A stretch of 40,620 bases of DNA from Cyclobacterium xiamenense (GCF_009467825.1 NZ_WIOK01000041.1:1-40620); one strand, 5' to 3'. Shown: positions 16,004-24,373, numbered from the stretch's first letter. Numbers and translations: made by a program. The notes: generated by a model not told the origin, from the sequence alone.

Positions 16004-16951
16004 TCATTCTTCGCTCTTGCCGTAGGCGGCGTAATGGTGCACGTTGCCTGCATGTACCAATTCCACATCTACGGGTAATTTTGGGATGAAATTCGTTTCT
16101 CCGCGAATGAATTGGTCGGCAAGCTGAGCGGCCGTTTCGGCCATTACTTTGGGGAACTGCATGGCTGTGGCCGCGATGTTTCCCTGTTCGACCGCTTCGA
16201 TCACATCGGCAGCTCCGTCAAAACCAAAAACGTGGACCGTTTCAGCCAATCCGGCGGCTTTCAGGGCCTGAAAGGCACCCATCGCCATGGCATCGTTTCC
16301 GCAGAAAACCGCATCGACATCCGGATGCACCTGAAGAATGGATTCCATCACTTCCATGGCCTTGTTCCGGTCAAAATCGGCGCTCTGCTGGGCGACCATT
16401 TTCAAGTCAGGGTAGTGGTCGACCACGCTGTGAAACCCACTGGATCGGTTCCAGGTATTGTTATCGCCAACCAGCCCGAGCAGTTCCACGTAATTGCCCT
16501 TTTTGTCCATTTTTTCAACGAAATACTTTCCTAGGGACACACAGCCGGAATAGTTGTCCGAAAGGATTTGAGAGGCCGCCCGGTCGGAGTTGACTTCCCG
16601 GTCCATGCAAAATACGCCCAATCCTGCATTTGCTGCTTTGACCACATTGCTGACCGATCCCTCCGCATCGGTAGGGTTAAACAAAATTGCCCGGTATCCG
16701 GAGCTAATGGCATTTTCAAAATGATCGGTTTCCAACGCCGTGTTGTTTTGGGAGTCAAAAATGGTCGTCTCGTATCCCAATGCCCGGGCTTCTGCCGCGG
16801 CGGTCTCTGCCAATACCACAAACCAGGGGTTGTTCAGGGTTGAAACCACCACGGCGATGCGTTCGGGACCTTCCTGTGTATTCCGGTGGCAGGCAAATCC
16901 GATTCCAAGGAGTAATAACCATGCCGTGCCAAGTAAGACTGAACGTTTCAT
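16004..16951 (-). CDS. Sugar-binding lipoprotein of ABC importer
   Basis: About 315 residues, a Peripla_BP_4 (ribose/galactose-type) substrate-binding protein. The ATG at 16951 starts an SPII signal ending LGIGFAC, so the mature protein is lipid-anchored. Characteristic parts are VVVSTLNNPWFVVLAE near the N-terminus, ILFNPTDAEGS, the hinge region VFCMDREVN and DAVFCGNDAMAMGAFQALKAAG. The frame extends upstream to 17176, but that part is not family-like and overlaps the transketolase gene. Ligands of this family are pentoses, hexoses and related small sugars. The ligand here would be the operon's substrate, possibly D-apiose. Confidence 0.9.
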   Translation of the reverse strand: MKRSVLLGTAWLLLLGIGFACHRNTQEGPERIAVVVSTLNNPWFVVLAETAAAEARALGYETTIFDSQNNTALETDHFENAISSGYRAILFNPTDAEGSVSNVVKAANAGLGVFCMDREVNSDRAASQILSDNYSGCVSLGKYFVEKMDKKGNYVELLGLVGDNNTWNRSSGFHSVVDHYPDLKMVAQQSADFDRNKAMEVMESILQVHPDVDAVFCGNDAMAMGAFQALKAAGLAETVHVFGFDGAADVIEAVEQGNIAATAMQFPKVMAETAAQLADQFIRGETNFIPKLPVDVELVHAGNVHHYAAYGKSEE

Positions 16952-17018
16952 AAATGGGTTGCTTTTGCGTTTATTGGCCAACTGCCGAACATCGACCGAT
17001 GGCTGCACCTTCGATGGT

Positions 17019-17978
17019 CTAGTGAAGTAGGTGTACAAGAGCCCCGGCGATCCCCGATTCGGAGATACCATAATGCTCAAATATTTCTTTTTGAGAACCC
17101 GTGACGGTATATTCATCGGGAATCCCCATGATTTTAAAGCGAGGCGTATGCCCTCTTTGCATAAAAAAGGCGGCACATGCCTCCCCTAGTCCTCCATAAA
17201 TGCTGTGCTCCTCTACGGTTAAAACCGCCGGATACTTCTTGCCGACTTCTTCCAGCAAGTCCTCATCCAGTGGCTTGATCGTGTGCATGCTGATGACACC
17301 GACCTGCCATTGGTACTGTTGTTCCAAACGGATTGCTGCCAACAGGGATGGGTAAACGGTTTCCCCCGTTGCGAGGATTACCGCATCCGTCCCAGCGCGA
17401 ATCGTTCTGCCCTTTCCCAGTCGAAAATCCGGTGTATCGCTCAAAAAAGGCATGGCCTTTTTGCCAAAGCGCAGGTACACCGGAGAAGCAAGATCCGCCG
17501 CCTGCCGGATGGCCATTTCTGTTTCGTAGTTGTCAGCCGGGGCGACAATGGTCAGGTTGTTTACTGCGCGTAAGGCAGCAAAATCGTGTAAACTGTGGTG
17601 GGTAGATCCCAGGGCCCCGTAGCTGACCCCGGCACTTATGCCAATAAGGTTGACGGGGTTATCCGAGTACGCCACGTCGTTTTTGATTTGCTCGAAGGAC
17701 CGGGCCGTGAGGAAACAGGCCGGTGAAACGGCAAAGACGTTCTTTCCACAAGAAGCCAGTCCGGCCGCGATTCCTACCAGATTCTGCTCGGCGATACCAA
17801 CTTCAACCAGTTGTTCTGGAAATTGCTTCCCAAAGGGAACGAGTTTTCCGGAGCCCCTGGAATCGCTGCAGACGACTACCACCTGCCGATCGTGGCTGGC
17901 CAGTTCCTGTAGGGTGGCGGAGAATTTTTCCAGATTGGCCGCACCGGGCCGGATATGTAATCGTTCGGTCGTTTTCAT
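17019..17978 (-). CDS. Split transketolase, C-terminal subunit
   Basis: About 319 residues covering the pyrimidine-binding and C-terminal domains of transketolase. The catalytic Glu is in VEVGIAEQNLVGIAAG, followed by the TPP-pyrimidine region and the regulatory C-terminal domain (AVLTVEEHSIYGGLGEA). The ATG at 17978 overlaps the TGA of the N-terminal subunit by 4 nt, so the two halves are made together. Together they form one active enzyme that moves two-carbon units between sugar phosphates. Split transketolases with a sugar isomerase and FGGY kinase occur in the D-apiose pathway (AptA/AptB). A copy dedicated to an operon is not the housekeeping enzyme. A longer frame to 18221 is a shadow of the neighbour. 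Confidence 0.9.
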   Translation of the reverse strand: MKTTERLHIRPGAANLEKFSATLQELASHDRQVVVVCSDSRGSGKLVPFGKQFPEQLVEVGIAEQNLVGIAAGLASCGKNVFAVSPACFLTARSFEQIKNDVAYSDNPVNLIGISAGVSYGALGSTHHSLHDFAALRAVNNLTIVAPADNYETEMAIRQAADLASPVYLRFGKKAMPFLSDTPDFRLGKGRTIRAGTDAVILATGETVYPSLLAAIRLEQQYQWQVGVISMHTIKPLDEDLLEEVGKKYPAVLTVEEHSIYGGLGEACAAFFMQRGHTPRFKIMGIPDEYTVTGSQKEIFEHYGISESGIAGALVHLLH

Positions 17979-18805
17979 ACCAGGAGTGCCTTTTGTTGAT
18001 CTTCCAGTTCTTTGATAGCGAGCAGGTATTCTTCGTCGCTGGGGACCCCATGGTGCCACTTCAGGGTATTTTCCATAAAGCTCACCCCCTTTCCTTTCAG
18101 GGTATGCGCGATGAGGAAGCTCGGTTTGCCTTTGACGAATGGCACGGAATGGAGTGCCTTTCGCAAAGCACCGATATCGTGCCCGTCTACTTCCCGTACT
18201 TCCCAGCCAAATGCCTTCCATTTTTCGGGCAGCGGCCCCGAATGGAGCACCTCTTCCACCGGGCCTGTTATTTGCAATTTATTGTAATCCAGGATGGCAG
18301 TCAGGTTGTCCAGCTGGTAATGGGCGGCTGCCATTGCCGCTTCCCAATTGGACCCTTCCAGGAGCTCTCCGTCGCCCAATAGGGTAAAGACCCGGTAGGG
18401 CTTTTGATCCATTTTCCCGGCGAGGGCCGTTCCCACGCTCAGGGGTAGGCCATGGCCGAGTGCCCCCGTGTTTTGTTCGATCCCGGGCACTTTCCGCGTG
18501 GGATGGCCGATGAAGTGGGATTGGTACCTGCAGAGGGTATCCAGTTCGGAAAACGGGAAAAAGCCGTTATCCGCCAGAACCACGTACAGGGCTTCGACCG
18601 AATGTCCTTTGCTCTGAATGTAACGGTCCCTGTCGGGGTCGTGGAAATTTTCCGGCCCTACACGCAGTACATCCCGATAGAGTACATGCAGGATGTCCAG
18701 GCAGGACAGGCTGCCCCCAGTATGCCCGGCCCCGGCCTGCTTGATGTATTGCAGGGTTTTTTTTCGCAGTTCCAGGGATTTCAACTGTAGTTGCTTGTCT
18801 GTCAT
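17975..18805 (-). CDS. Split transketolase, N-terminal (TPP) subunit
   Basis: About 276 residues, the thiamine-diphosphate PP-binding half of transketolase. The cofactor motif GDGELLEGSNWEAAM...LDYN is complete (GDG to N). The substrate-side histidines lie in GAGHTGGSLS and SKGHSVEALY, and GALGHGLPLSVGTAL is typical. It starts at ATG 18805, 37 nt after the isomerase stop. The upstream open frame to 18883 is not conserved-looking. It pairs with the gene at 17019-17978. In the proposed route it would split a ketose phosphate with glyceraldehyde 3-phosphate to xylulose 5-phosphate and a three-carbon phosphate. Confidence 0.9.
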   Translation of the reverse strand: MTDKQLQLKSLELRKKTLQYIKQAGAGHTGGSLSCLDILHVLYRDVLRVGPENFHDPDRDRYIQSKGHSVEALYVVLADNGFFPFSELDTLCRYQSHFIGHPTRKVPGIEQNTGALGHGLPLSVGTALAGKMDQKPYRVFTLLGDGELLEGSNWEAAMAAAHYQLDNLTAILDYNKLQITGPVEEVLHSGPLPEKWKAFGWEVREVDGHDIGALRKALHSVPFVKGKPSFLIAHTLKGKGVSFMENTLKWHHGVPSDEEYLLAIKELEDQQKALLV

Positions 18806-18842
18806 GGTATGCGGTTTATGCTGATAACGACTATTGCCTGGC

Positions 18843-20270
18843 TCAGGCATGTTGATGTACTTCGTAGCCCAAATAATTTTCAAAAGCTTCCTTCAGCACC
18901 TGGCCGGAGTGAGAGGCATTCATGACCACGTGGTGCTCAAATCCGTTTTTGCATACGTACTGCATCAGACCCTGCAGGTCCGGTATTTTGGCTACCGCAC
19001 GGTTTCCGAAGGTATGCAAGGGATCGTCGGTAAGGTCACCCTGTCCGATATAGGCTTTTATGATGCCTTTGGGGTCATCGGTACTGATGCGTCCGAAGGT
19101 AAGGGGGGAAGCGGGAGTCCTTCCGGAGAGCGCTCCATAGGTGTTTTCCTCGCCTACGGATGTACCCAGAATGGGAGCCGTTCCCATTTCAATGTCCGGC
19201 AAGAACGATTTGGCCCAATTGCCGCAATGGAAAAGTACCACCTTTTCGGGATCCGTTGCGTAATTGTTGTTCCAATCCACCAGGGCACTGGGCGAGCCGG
19301 AAGCGAGCTGCATGGCGTACATGGTAAGGGTACCGGTGACATCCACCTCACAGGCGCTGGGTTGCATGTTTTCGCTCATCATGCTCATGCTCGTACATAC
19401 ATTGCAGCCGTAGTTTTCCTGCACCGACGTCCAGCACTGGATCGCCGTGGCATCCAATGCGTTTTCCTCCACAAATTCGTTGAGCACCACGTCCATTTTG
19501 GCGATTTGAATCAAGGACTGTTGGGGGGTCTTTCCCAGCGCGGTGTAGGCCGCAATTTGCTCCAACGTTGCCTGTACCCGGCTTTCCGCGGCATCCAGTT
19601 TTCCGGCTTTTCCCAGGATTTCCGAAAGGTCGATGGTAGTCACGGAAACTCCGTTGCGTTGCAGTATTTTCTCACTGTACCGCACTGTATTGAAACCGCC
19701 AGGCCGGGCTCCGATGGCGCCAATCCGTACCTTGCGCATGCCCTTGACCACCCGGCATACCGCTACAAAGTCCAACAGTTCTTGCGAAAACCCGGGGGAA
19801 TCCGGTGAAACGACATGGGATGAGGTAAGGGTGAAGGGGATGCCGTACTGGTACAGGTTATTGCATACGGAAATTTTGCCACACCAGGCATCCCTCCTGC
19901 GGGCCACATCCAATTTGTTCAAATCGTCGGGGTAAGCCTGAACGAGTACCGGCACATGCAAATCGGCCAGATTAATGGTCTCGGCTACCCCTCGTTCGTC
20001 TCCGAAATTGGGAAGGATCACCAGGATTCCCATGAGTTCGTCACGGTGATCTTTAAACAATTCGGCGCATTTTACCGCGTCTTGATAGGTTTCCACGCCT
20101 CCCAGTTTGGTGTCCTGATCCCCGAGGAGTACGGGCTTGATGTCCAAGGTTTCAAAAAGCTCCAGGATGTCTTTCCGGGCTTCCGATACCAACTGATCCG
20201 GGAAAAAATCCCTGTTGCCAATAACGACACCCAAACAGGCTTTTTGTCGTTCTTTTCCTTTGAATAACAT
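18843..20270 (-). CDS. L-fucose/L-arabinose isomerase-family protein
   Basis: A 475-residue member of the fucose/arabinose isomerase superfamily, which interconverts aldoses and ketoses with a divalent metal. Likely metal ligands are the acidic residues in CEVDVTGTLTMYAMQLAS and the His in VVLFHCGNW. The middle stretch QCWTSVQENYGCNVCTSMSMMS is characteristic. It is close to neither AraA nor FucI by eye, so the substrate is open. It lies 4 nt after the DeoR-type gene and is the first enzyme of the operon. With the kinase and split transketolase, an aldose such as D-apiose is plausible. Confidence 0.85.
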   Translation of the reverse strand: MLFKGKERQKACLGVVIGNRDFFPDQLVSEARKDILELFETLDIKPVLLGDQDTKLGGVETYQDAVKCAELFKDHRDELMGILVILPNFGDERGVAETINLADLHVPVLVQAYPDDLNKLDVARRRDAWCGKISVCNNLYQYGIPFTLTSSHVVSPDSPGFSQELLDFVAVCRVVKGMRKVRIGAIGARPGGFNTVRYSEKILQRNGVSVTTIDLSEILGKAGKLDAAESRVQATLEQIAAYTALGKTPQQSLIQIAKMDVVLNEFVEENALDATAIQCWTSVQENYGCNVCTSMSMMSENMQPSACEVDVTGTLTMYAMQLASGSPSALVDWNNNYATDPEKVVLFHCGNWAKSFLPDIEMGTAPILGTSVGEENTYGALSGRTPASPLTFGRISTDDPKGIIKAYIGQGDLTDDPLHTFGNRAVAKIPDLQGLMQYVCKNGFEHHVVMNASHSGQVLKEAFENYLGYEVHQHA

Positions 20271-20274
20271 GTCT

Positions 20275-21045
20275 TTAGTCTGAAAGTATGAGTTCTATTT
20301 CGTTTGCTTTAAACAGGTCCTGGTGCCTGGGATCCACCTTGGAATCGGTGATGATATAGTCGATCAGCGAGAGCGCCCCCAAACTGGCAAAGGCACTCTT
20401 TCCGAATTTTGTCGAATCGGCCACCAGGTACGTGGTGTCGGCCGCGTCTATCATGGCTTTTTTTACCACAATATCGCTGATACTCGGATAGGTCAATCCT
20501 GCCTTGAGGGAGATGCCAGCCGTGGCCAGGAATAATTTCTGCACGTACAGGCCGGAAAAGAAATCAGCCGCTTTTTGACCCGTTAGCGAAAGGGTTGGTG
20601 GCTTGAACTCTCCTCCCGTCATGACCACTTCAATGTGCGGCTCCGCCCCCAGTATCAGCGCGATGTTGAGCGCATTCGTGATCACGGTAAGGTCCCGAAA
20701 CCCCTTGAGCTTTTTGGCAATTTCGGTGGTAGTCGAACCCGAGTCCAAAATAATGGTGTCCCCGCTTTCGATGTATTCGAGGCATTTTAAGGCGATCAGT
20801 TCCTTCTTATCCAGGTTGTCCTGGTTGAGCAAGGAAAAATTTCTGACCTGATCTTCCATGTTTTTCAGAAAAACCCCGCCGTGCTCCCGGACTACCTGTC
20901 CCGTTTTTTCCAGCTTTTCCAAATCCTGCCGTATGGTCACCTCGGTCACCTTAAATATCCGCGACAGTGTGGAGACTTTTGCCGAACCATCCTCCTTTAG
21001 CAGCTCGATGATCTTTTCACGGCGTTGATTGGGCAATAAATCCAT
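20275..21045 (-). CDS. DeoR/GlpR-family transcriptional regulator
   Basis: A 256-residue sugar-phosphate-responsive regulator. The DeoR HTH covers residues 4-60: MDLLPNQRREKIIELL, then VSTLSRIFKVTEVTIRQDL and VREHGGVFL. The C-terminal DeoRC domain has the phosphate-site pattern ILDSGSTTTEIAKKL. ATG 21045 gives the standard family N-terminus; the open frame to 21177 is too long. It is the first gene of the operon it likely controls. A sugar phosphate made by the pathway is the expected inducer. Three phased GTAAA repeats upstream are candidate operator half-sites. Confidence 0.92.
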   Translation of the reverse strand: MDLLPNQRREKIIELLKEDGSAKVSTLSRIFKVTEVTIRQDLEKLEKTGQVVREHGGVFLKNMEDQVRNFSLLNQDNLDKKELIALKCLEYIESGDTIILDSGSTTTEIAKKLKGFRDLTVITNALNIALILGAEPHIEVVMTGGEFKPPTLSLTGQKAADFFSGLYVQKLFLATAGISLKAGLTYPSISDIVVKKAMIDAADTTYLVADSTKFGKSAFASLGALSLIDYIITDSKVDPRHQDLFKANEIELILSD

Positions 21046-21221
21046 GCAGGTACGTGTTTTTGGTGCCGAAAATTCGAACGGTTCCGAAAGAAAAGCAAAG
21101 TGTAAGAAAGCAACCCGGAGCCTTAGGCAGTCGCGCGGGACACGTTGTCGCCTCTTTCTTAATCCCCATTCAGTCAAAATCTGGGCGATCAGGCAGGCTG
21201 TTCCCTACCCGAAGCAATTAA

Positions 21222-21262
21222 AATTAGTAAATAAACGTAAAAAAACAAAAATTAAAGTAAAC
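21222..21262 (-). promoter_or_regulatory. Candidate operon promoter and phased DeoR operator
   Basis: Three GTAAA motifs (TTTAC on the minus strand) begin at 21227, 21237 and 21257, spaced 10 and 20 bp, so they lie on one face of the helix. They sit in an AT-rich run about 180 nt upstream of the regulator start. TACGTTTA within it (minus strand) matches seven of eight -7 consensus positions. DeoR-family proteins often bind phased direct repeats, so this is a fair operator candidate. Confidence 0.4.
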
Positions 21263-21685
21263 AAACCAAATAAGCCGCAGGTATTTTTTGCTCCCTGTTT
21301 CAGCCGGAGAAAGACCCGAGTGGCACCTTGATGGTCAGCGGGGCGGTGGCGGCTTGTTCGCATGGCTGTTGGGTACAGTGAGCGCATACTGTGGACACTG
21401 GCTAATCTTACAGGTAAACCTGGTGGATGGAGAAAGTGGAGGCTGGCACAATGGCCCAGGGGGTTTGTAAGCGCTTCGGCTAGAGCCCAATCCTGCCCTC
21501 CTTGTTCTACTATTGGCAAAAAGGGGTCTAATTCCGGCTTTTTGCCCTACTAAAAAAGCATCGTCTTGGACAATTAAAAAATACGCAATTTGTGCAGATA
21601 TTTCGATATCTAAAATATAAATAGCGCAACAAAAAAGGATAAAAAATAAAAATAACGTAAAAAATAAGGTATTTTTTTGCCAATG
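21263..21685. other. Intergenic region before second RNA element
   Basis: No credible gene. A 60-codon open frame on the plus strand (from 21288) lacks any recognisable pattern. GGCAAAAA (21515-21522) and TTTTTGCC (21539-21546) form an 8-bp stem around a 16-nt loop, too loose for a convincing terminator. The last 120 bp are very AT-rich and lead into the RNA element. Confidence 0.4.
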
Positions 21686-21708
21686 TTTTATTTTATCGAT
21701 CCATTTGT

Positions 21709-21716
21709 TACCTTTG
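21709..21716 (+). promoter_or_regulatory. -7 box of RNA element, copy 2
   Basis: TACCTTTG, exact TAnnTTTG, identical to copy 1. Expected start near 21722. Confidence 0.55.
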
Positions 21717-21869
21717 AGATATCAAACAAAGACAAACGGTCTTGACTGGCGTAACGGCCAGCAGTTTTGACAGGATACTGTAGGATGATGAAACCTGCCT
21801 TCGGCAGGCGAGTAAAAGGCGGCGACGCTTTTTCGTTTTCATCTTCATGCAAAATTAAATCACACACAC

Positions 21870-21993
21870 TGTAGGGTGATGAAACTGGCAGACATGCCCT
21901 CCTGTCTCGGGGGTGGGGAGTCCGGAATAAAGCAAATAGCGAGCTCGTATTTTGCCCAACCGCCCCGTGGAGGTTCGAATCCTTCTCCTACAG
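21870..21993 (+). tRNA. Class II tRNA-like domain, loop reads GUC, copy 2
   Basis: Identical over all 124 nt to 9409-9532, with acceptor TGTAGGG/TCCTACA, Leu-like D arm, anticodon loop CTGTCTC and long variable arm. The same reservations apply: no CCA, pyrimidine at 37 and a mismatch between body type and anticodon. Confidence 0.4.
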
Positions 21994-22026
21994 CAGGTTA
22001 TTTTGGGTTTATTGTTAATTGACTAA

Positions 22027-22058
22027 AGCTATGAAACGTTGTTTCATGGCTTTTTTTG
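22027..22058 (+). terminator. Intrinsic terminator of RNA element, copy 2
   Basis: Same 11-bp stem, three-base loop and T7 tract as copy 1. Confidence 0.85.
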
Positions 22059-22218
22059 TTTCTGCCCGATAGATTTAACTCGCAGAAAAAGCAGTTGGAG
22101 GACAATCGGCGGATTAAAAAACGAACAACTCCTGTTCCGATTAGTTATTTTCGGTCAAGAACTTTCGCCAAAAGCCATTTTTTTCTGAGGGAGCAATCGG
22201 TTCTTCGAGAAAAAAACG

Positions 22219-22989
22219 TTAGAGAATCTTATCCACCAATACAAAGTGGATCAACTCCCCGGTATTTTTCAGTTGTGCCTTTGCCAAAATGTTTTTTCTG
22301 TGTGTACGGGCCGTTTCGTACCGGATATCCAACGCTGCCGCAATTTTTCTACTCGAATATCCCTTGATCAGCAATCGAAGGACTTCCAATTCACGGGTAG
22401 AAAAAATGGATCGATAAGGGCTGAGCTGTAGGTTTTTGCTGTCCATGTAAAATTGCTCCTGGGTGGCTTTATTCAGCAAAACGGCCTGTGGGATATTGGT
22501 TGGATTCAAATGAGAAATATCCGTGATGATATTGGCAAATACATAAGGCAGGTTTTTTTCGTCAAATACCAGGGGGATGTTTTGGTTTTGGATGGTAAGC
22601 ACTTGTTTGTCCCGGCGGTTACACCGGTTGTAAAAGACCATAAATATGCTGGGCCGCTGCGCTATCGGCCGTTCGTTTACATACATCATGGCTTGTTGGA
22701 TCGCTTTGTTGACAAACCCGTAGTCTTCGGGATAAAGAAAATTGGCGACGAATTCCCGGTTTAGGTTCATGATTTCCCGGTGGCTGTAGCCGCTCACCTC
22801 CAGGCTGTCGCCGGCCACGTATTCCAGGTTCCATGTACGGGTATTGGCAACAAAGGAAAACCACTTTCCAGCGGTCCAGAAACCGTTTACCAGGGGATTC
22901 TTTTTGACGATTTCCAAATAGTCGTTCTGGTATATCAGGTAGTCCTGTCTTCCAAAGGCCCTCACCAAGTCATTGTAATCGTTGACCAT
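22219..22989 (-). CDS. PAS-like sensor with LuxR-type HTH
   Basis: About 256 residues. The C-terminal 60 residues form a LuxR/GerE HTH: STRELEVLRLLIKGYSSRKIAAALDIRYETARTHRKNIL. The N-terminal 180 residues look PAS-like (TRTWNLEYVAGDSLEVSGYS, NFLYPEDYGFVNKA), so it probably senses a small ligand or redox state. No receiver domain or kinase is nearby. The ATG at 22989 is chosen over a TTG at 23010, which lies inside a 16-bp palindrome. Divergent from the unknown lipoprotein gene at 23075. Confidence 0.8.
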   Translation of the reverse strand: MVNDYNDLVRAFGRQDYLIYQNDYLEIVKKNPLVNGFWTAGKWFSFVANTRTWNLEYVAGDSLEVSGYSHREIMNLNREFVANFLYPEDYGFVNKAIQQAMMYVNERPIAQRPSIFMVFYNRCNRRDKQVLTIQNQNIPLVFDEKNLPYVFANIITDISHLNPTNIPQAVLLNKATQEQFYMDSKNLQLSPYRSIFSTRELEVLRLLIKGYSSRKIAAALDIRYETARTHRKNILAKAQLKNTGELIHFVLVDKIL

Positions 22990-23002
22990 GCGTATCGGAA
23001 CG

Positions 23003-23018
23003 TACCTCAATTGAGGTA
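23003..23018. promoter_or_regulatory. Perfect 16-bp palindrome in divergent promoter region
   Basis: TACCTCAATTGAGGTA is a perfect palindrome 13 nt upstream of the regulator's ATG and 57 nt upstream of the divergent lipoprotein ATG. Its place and symmetry suggest a dimer binding site, possibly for the LuxR-type regulator itself. Confidence 0.45.
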
Positions 23019-23074
23019 TTGGGTGGATAGTTTATTTTAGTCAATTTAGGGTTTGGATAAAATAGTACCAAGCC

Positions 23075-24295
23075 ATGAGCAAAAAATTATTTATAAACTA
23101 TAAGTTCTTGCCTGTAATCGTTGCTTTTTTACTCAATACGGTCGCTTGCATCGAGTCGGTACCGGAGGGAACGGATCCGGTAATCCCCGAAGAGGAAATG
23201 GAGGAGCAACCGCCACCTGGCATCGATGTCACAAGTTGTCTGAGCATCAGCAATGCGCGTCTGGTCAGGGGAACCATCCCGGAACCCGCGATGCTTCTGG
23301 ATTTCAAGATCGACAAGGATACCCTGTACCTGAATGCCAATCACACGGACCGCATACACCTACGGACTTCCGACTGCGGTGAGGAGGACATCGCTTCCCT
23401 GCTGATTTGGGTGGTCGGTTCCGAGGAATACGTTACTGTGACCCCCGAAACATTTATCCGAAGCAGCGTGAATGACTCCCTGTTTTTGACCAGCAGGCAG
23501 AGCCGGCTGACAGAAGTCCCGTCCTGTCCGCAAACCACGCTTGCCTTTGAGTGGTCCCTGCAATGCGGCGAACAGCAGCTCCCACCGTACGTGGACATCG
23601 AAATTCTGCCGGTTACGACTGCCGGTGTGCCCGTTGATCGGATCAAGCGTCGGGTAATGATTCCAGATGCCAATACCGTTCCTTCCTGTACGCCCGGCCC
23701 CGATGATACCTGGGTTTGGAAATGGACTACCGTCAACGGGGAGTTTGACTCCTCTCCAGGCATTTCAGAAATCTACACATTTTCCCTAAATGGTTGCTGC
23801 CGGGACGGGAGGTCCGTAAATTGCCTCAGCAGTTTTATTCCAGAGTCCGAATGGATCTCCCTGGACTACGAACATTTCAGTACAGTGGATAGGGAGTACC
23901 TGACTTTCAAGGCCGACGGCACCATGAATGGTTTACTATCCCTGACCATTCAGAACATTGATCCGGGTAGTTCCGATTTTTGTGACAAGAAACCTGCCTA
24001 CCGCTACAATGCGAAGGATCACCTGTTCTGGGGAGACTATTCTTTTGACGCTAGCACCCGACGGCTTCGGTTTACGAAGATTGAAAGTCGGGAGACGCTG
24101 GTTGACCTGGGGAGTTTGGGAGTATTTCCCGAATACGACCGACATTCTATCAGTACCGGCGCTACCTATGAGTTGATTGGCTGCAACCTGCTCGTTGAGG
24201 AGTCATCGGTAGAGGGAATGGTACAGCGGAGGTATTTTGAGCGATTCACTCGAAAGGAAGCGGAAAACGGGACAGTGGATTTCTGGTTGGACTAA
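23075..24295 (+). CDS. Uncharacterised lipoprotein
   Basis: A 406-residue protein with an SPII signal (lipobox NTVAC, Cys near residue 25). After it comes an acidic, proline-rich linker (VPEEEMEEQPPPG-like region), typical of Bacteroidota surface lipoproteins. The rest is beta-rich with many cysteines (over ten), several likely disulphide-bonded, and no motif I know. It is divergent from a LuxR-type regulator that may control it. Function is not assigned. Confidence 0.75.
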   Translation: MSKKLFINYKFLPVIVAFLLNTVACIESVPEGTDPVIPEEEMEEQPPPGIDVTSCLSISNARLVRGTIPEPAMLLDFKIDKDTLYLNANHTDRIHLRTSDCGEEDIASLLIWVVGSEEYVTVTPETFIRSSVNDSLFLTSRQSRLTEVPSCPQTTLAFEWSLQCGEQQLPPYVDIEILPVTTAGVPVDRIKRRVMIPDANTVPSCTPGPDDTWVWKWTTVNGEFDSSPGISEIYTFSLNGCCRDGRSVNCLSSFIPESEWISLDYEHFSTVDREYLTFKADGTMNGLLSLTIQNIDPGSSDFCDKKPAYRYNAKDHLFWGDYSFDASTRRLRFTKIESRETLVDLGSLGVFPEYDRHSISTGATYELIGCNLLVEESSVEGMVQRRYFERFTRKEAENGTVDFWLD

Positions 24296-24373
24296 ACGCT
24301 GGGAAGCCCAATGGCGGGCAAGATGGGTCCAACTACCGGCTAAAAGAATCATCGAAGGGATTACCGAAAGCCG

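Larger units (their letters stand above)
21722..22058 (+). ncRNA. Structured RNA with 3' tRNA-like domain, copy 2
   Basis: Second copy of the inferred transcript. Its hairpins are at least as good as in copy 1: the second reads CCTGC/GCAGG with five Watson-Crick pairs and the third is capped by a GCGA tetraloop. The shared 3' 200 nt is identical to copy 1, so expression of the two could not be separated over that part. Confidence 0.6.
21686..22059 (+). repeat. 374 bp duplicated RNA element, copy 2
   Basis: Same length, orientation and layout as 9225-9598, offset by 12461 bp. The two copies bracket the beta-barrel gene, a Crp/Fnr gene and the whole sugar operon as direct repeats. Flanking sequence outside the element differs between copies, apart from general AT-richness upstream. 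Confidence 0.9.

Noticed and set aside
16952-17176. Longer start for the sugar-binding lipoprotein
   Set aside because: The added 75 residues would bury the SPII signal peptide and overlap the transketolase gene.
17979-18221. Longer start for the C-terminal transketolase subunit
   Set aside because: The extension overlaps the conserved N-terminal subunit in another frame and does not resemble transketolase; ATG 17978 gives a coupled ATGA overlap.
11246-21045. Sulfoquinovose sulfo-transketolase pathway
   Set aside because: It would share the split transketolase, but an FGGY kinase is not expected and no sulfosugar dehydrogenase, reductase or SQ glycosidase is present.
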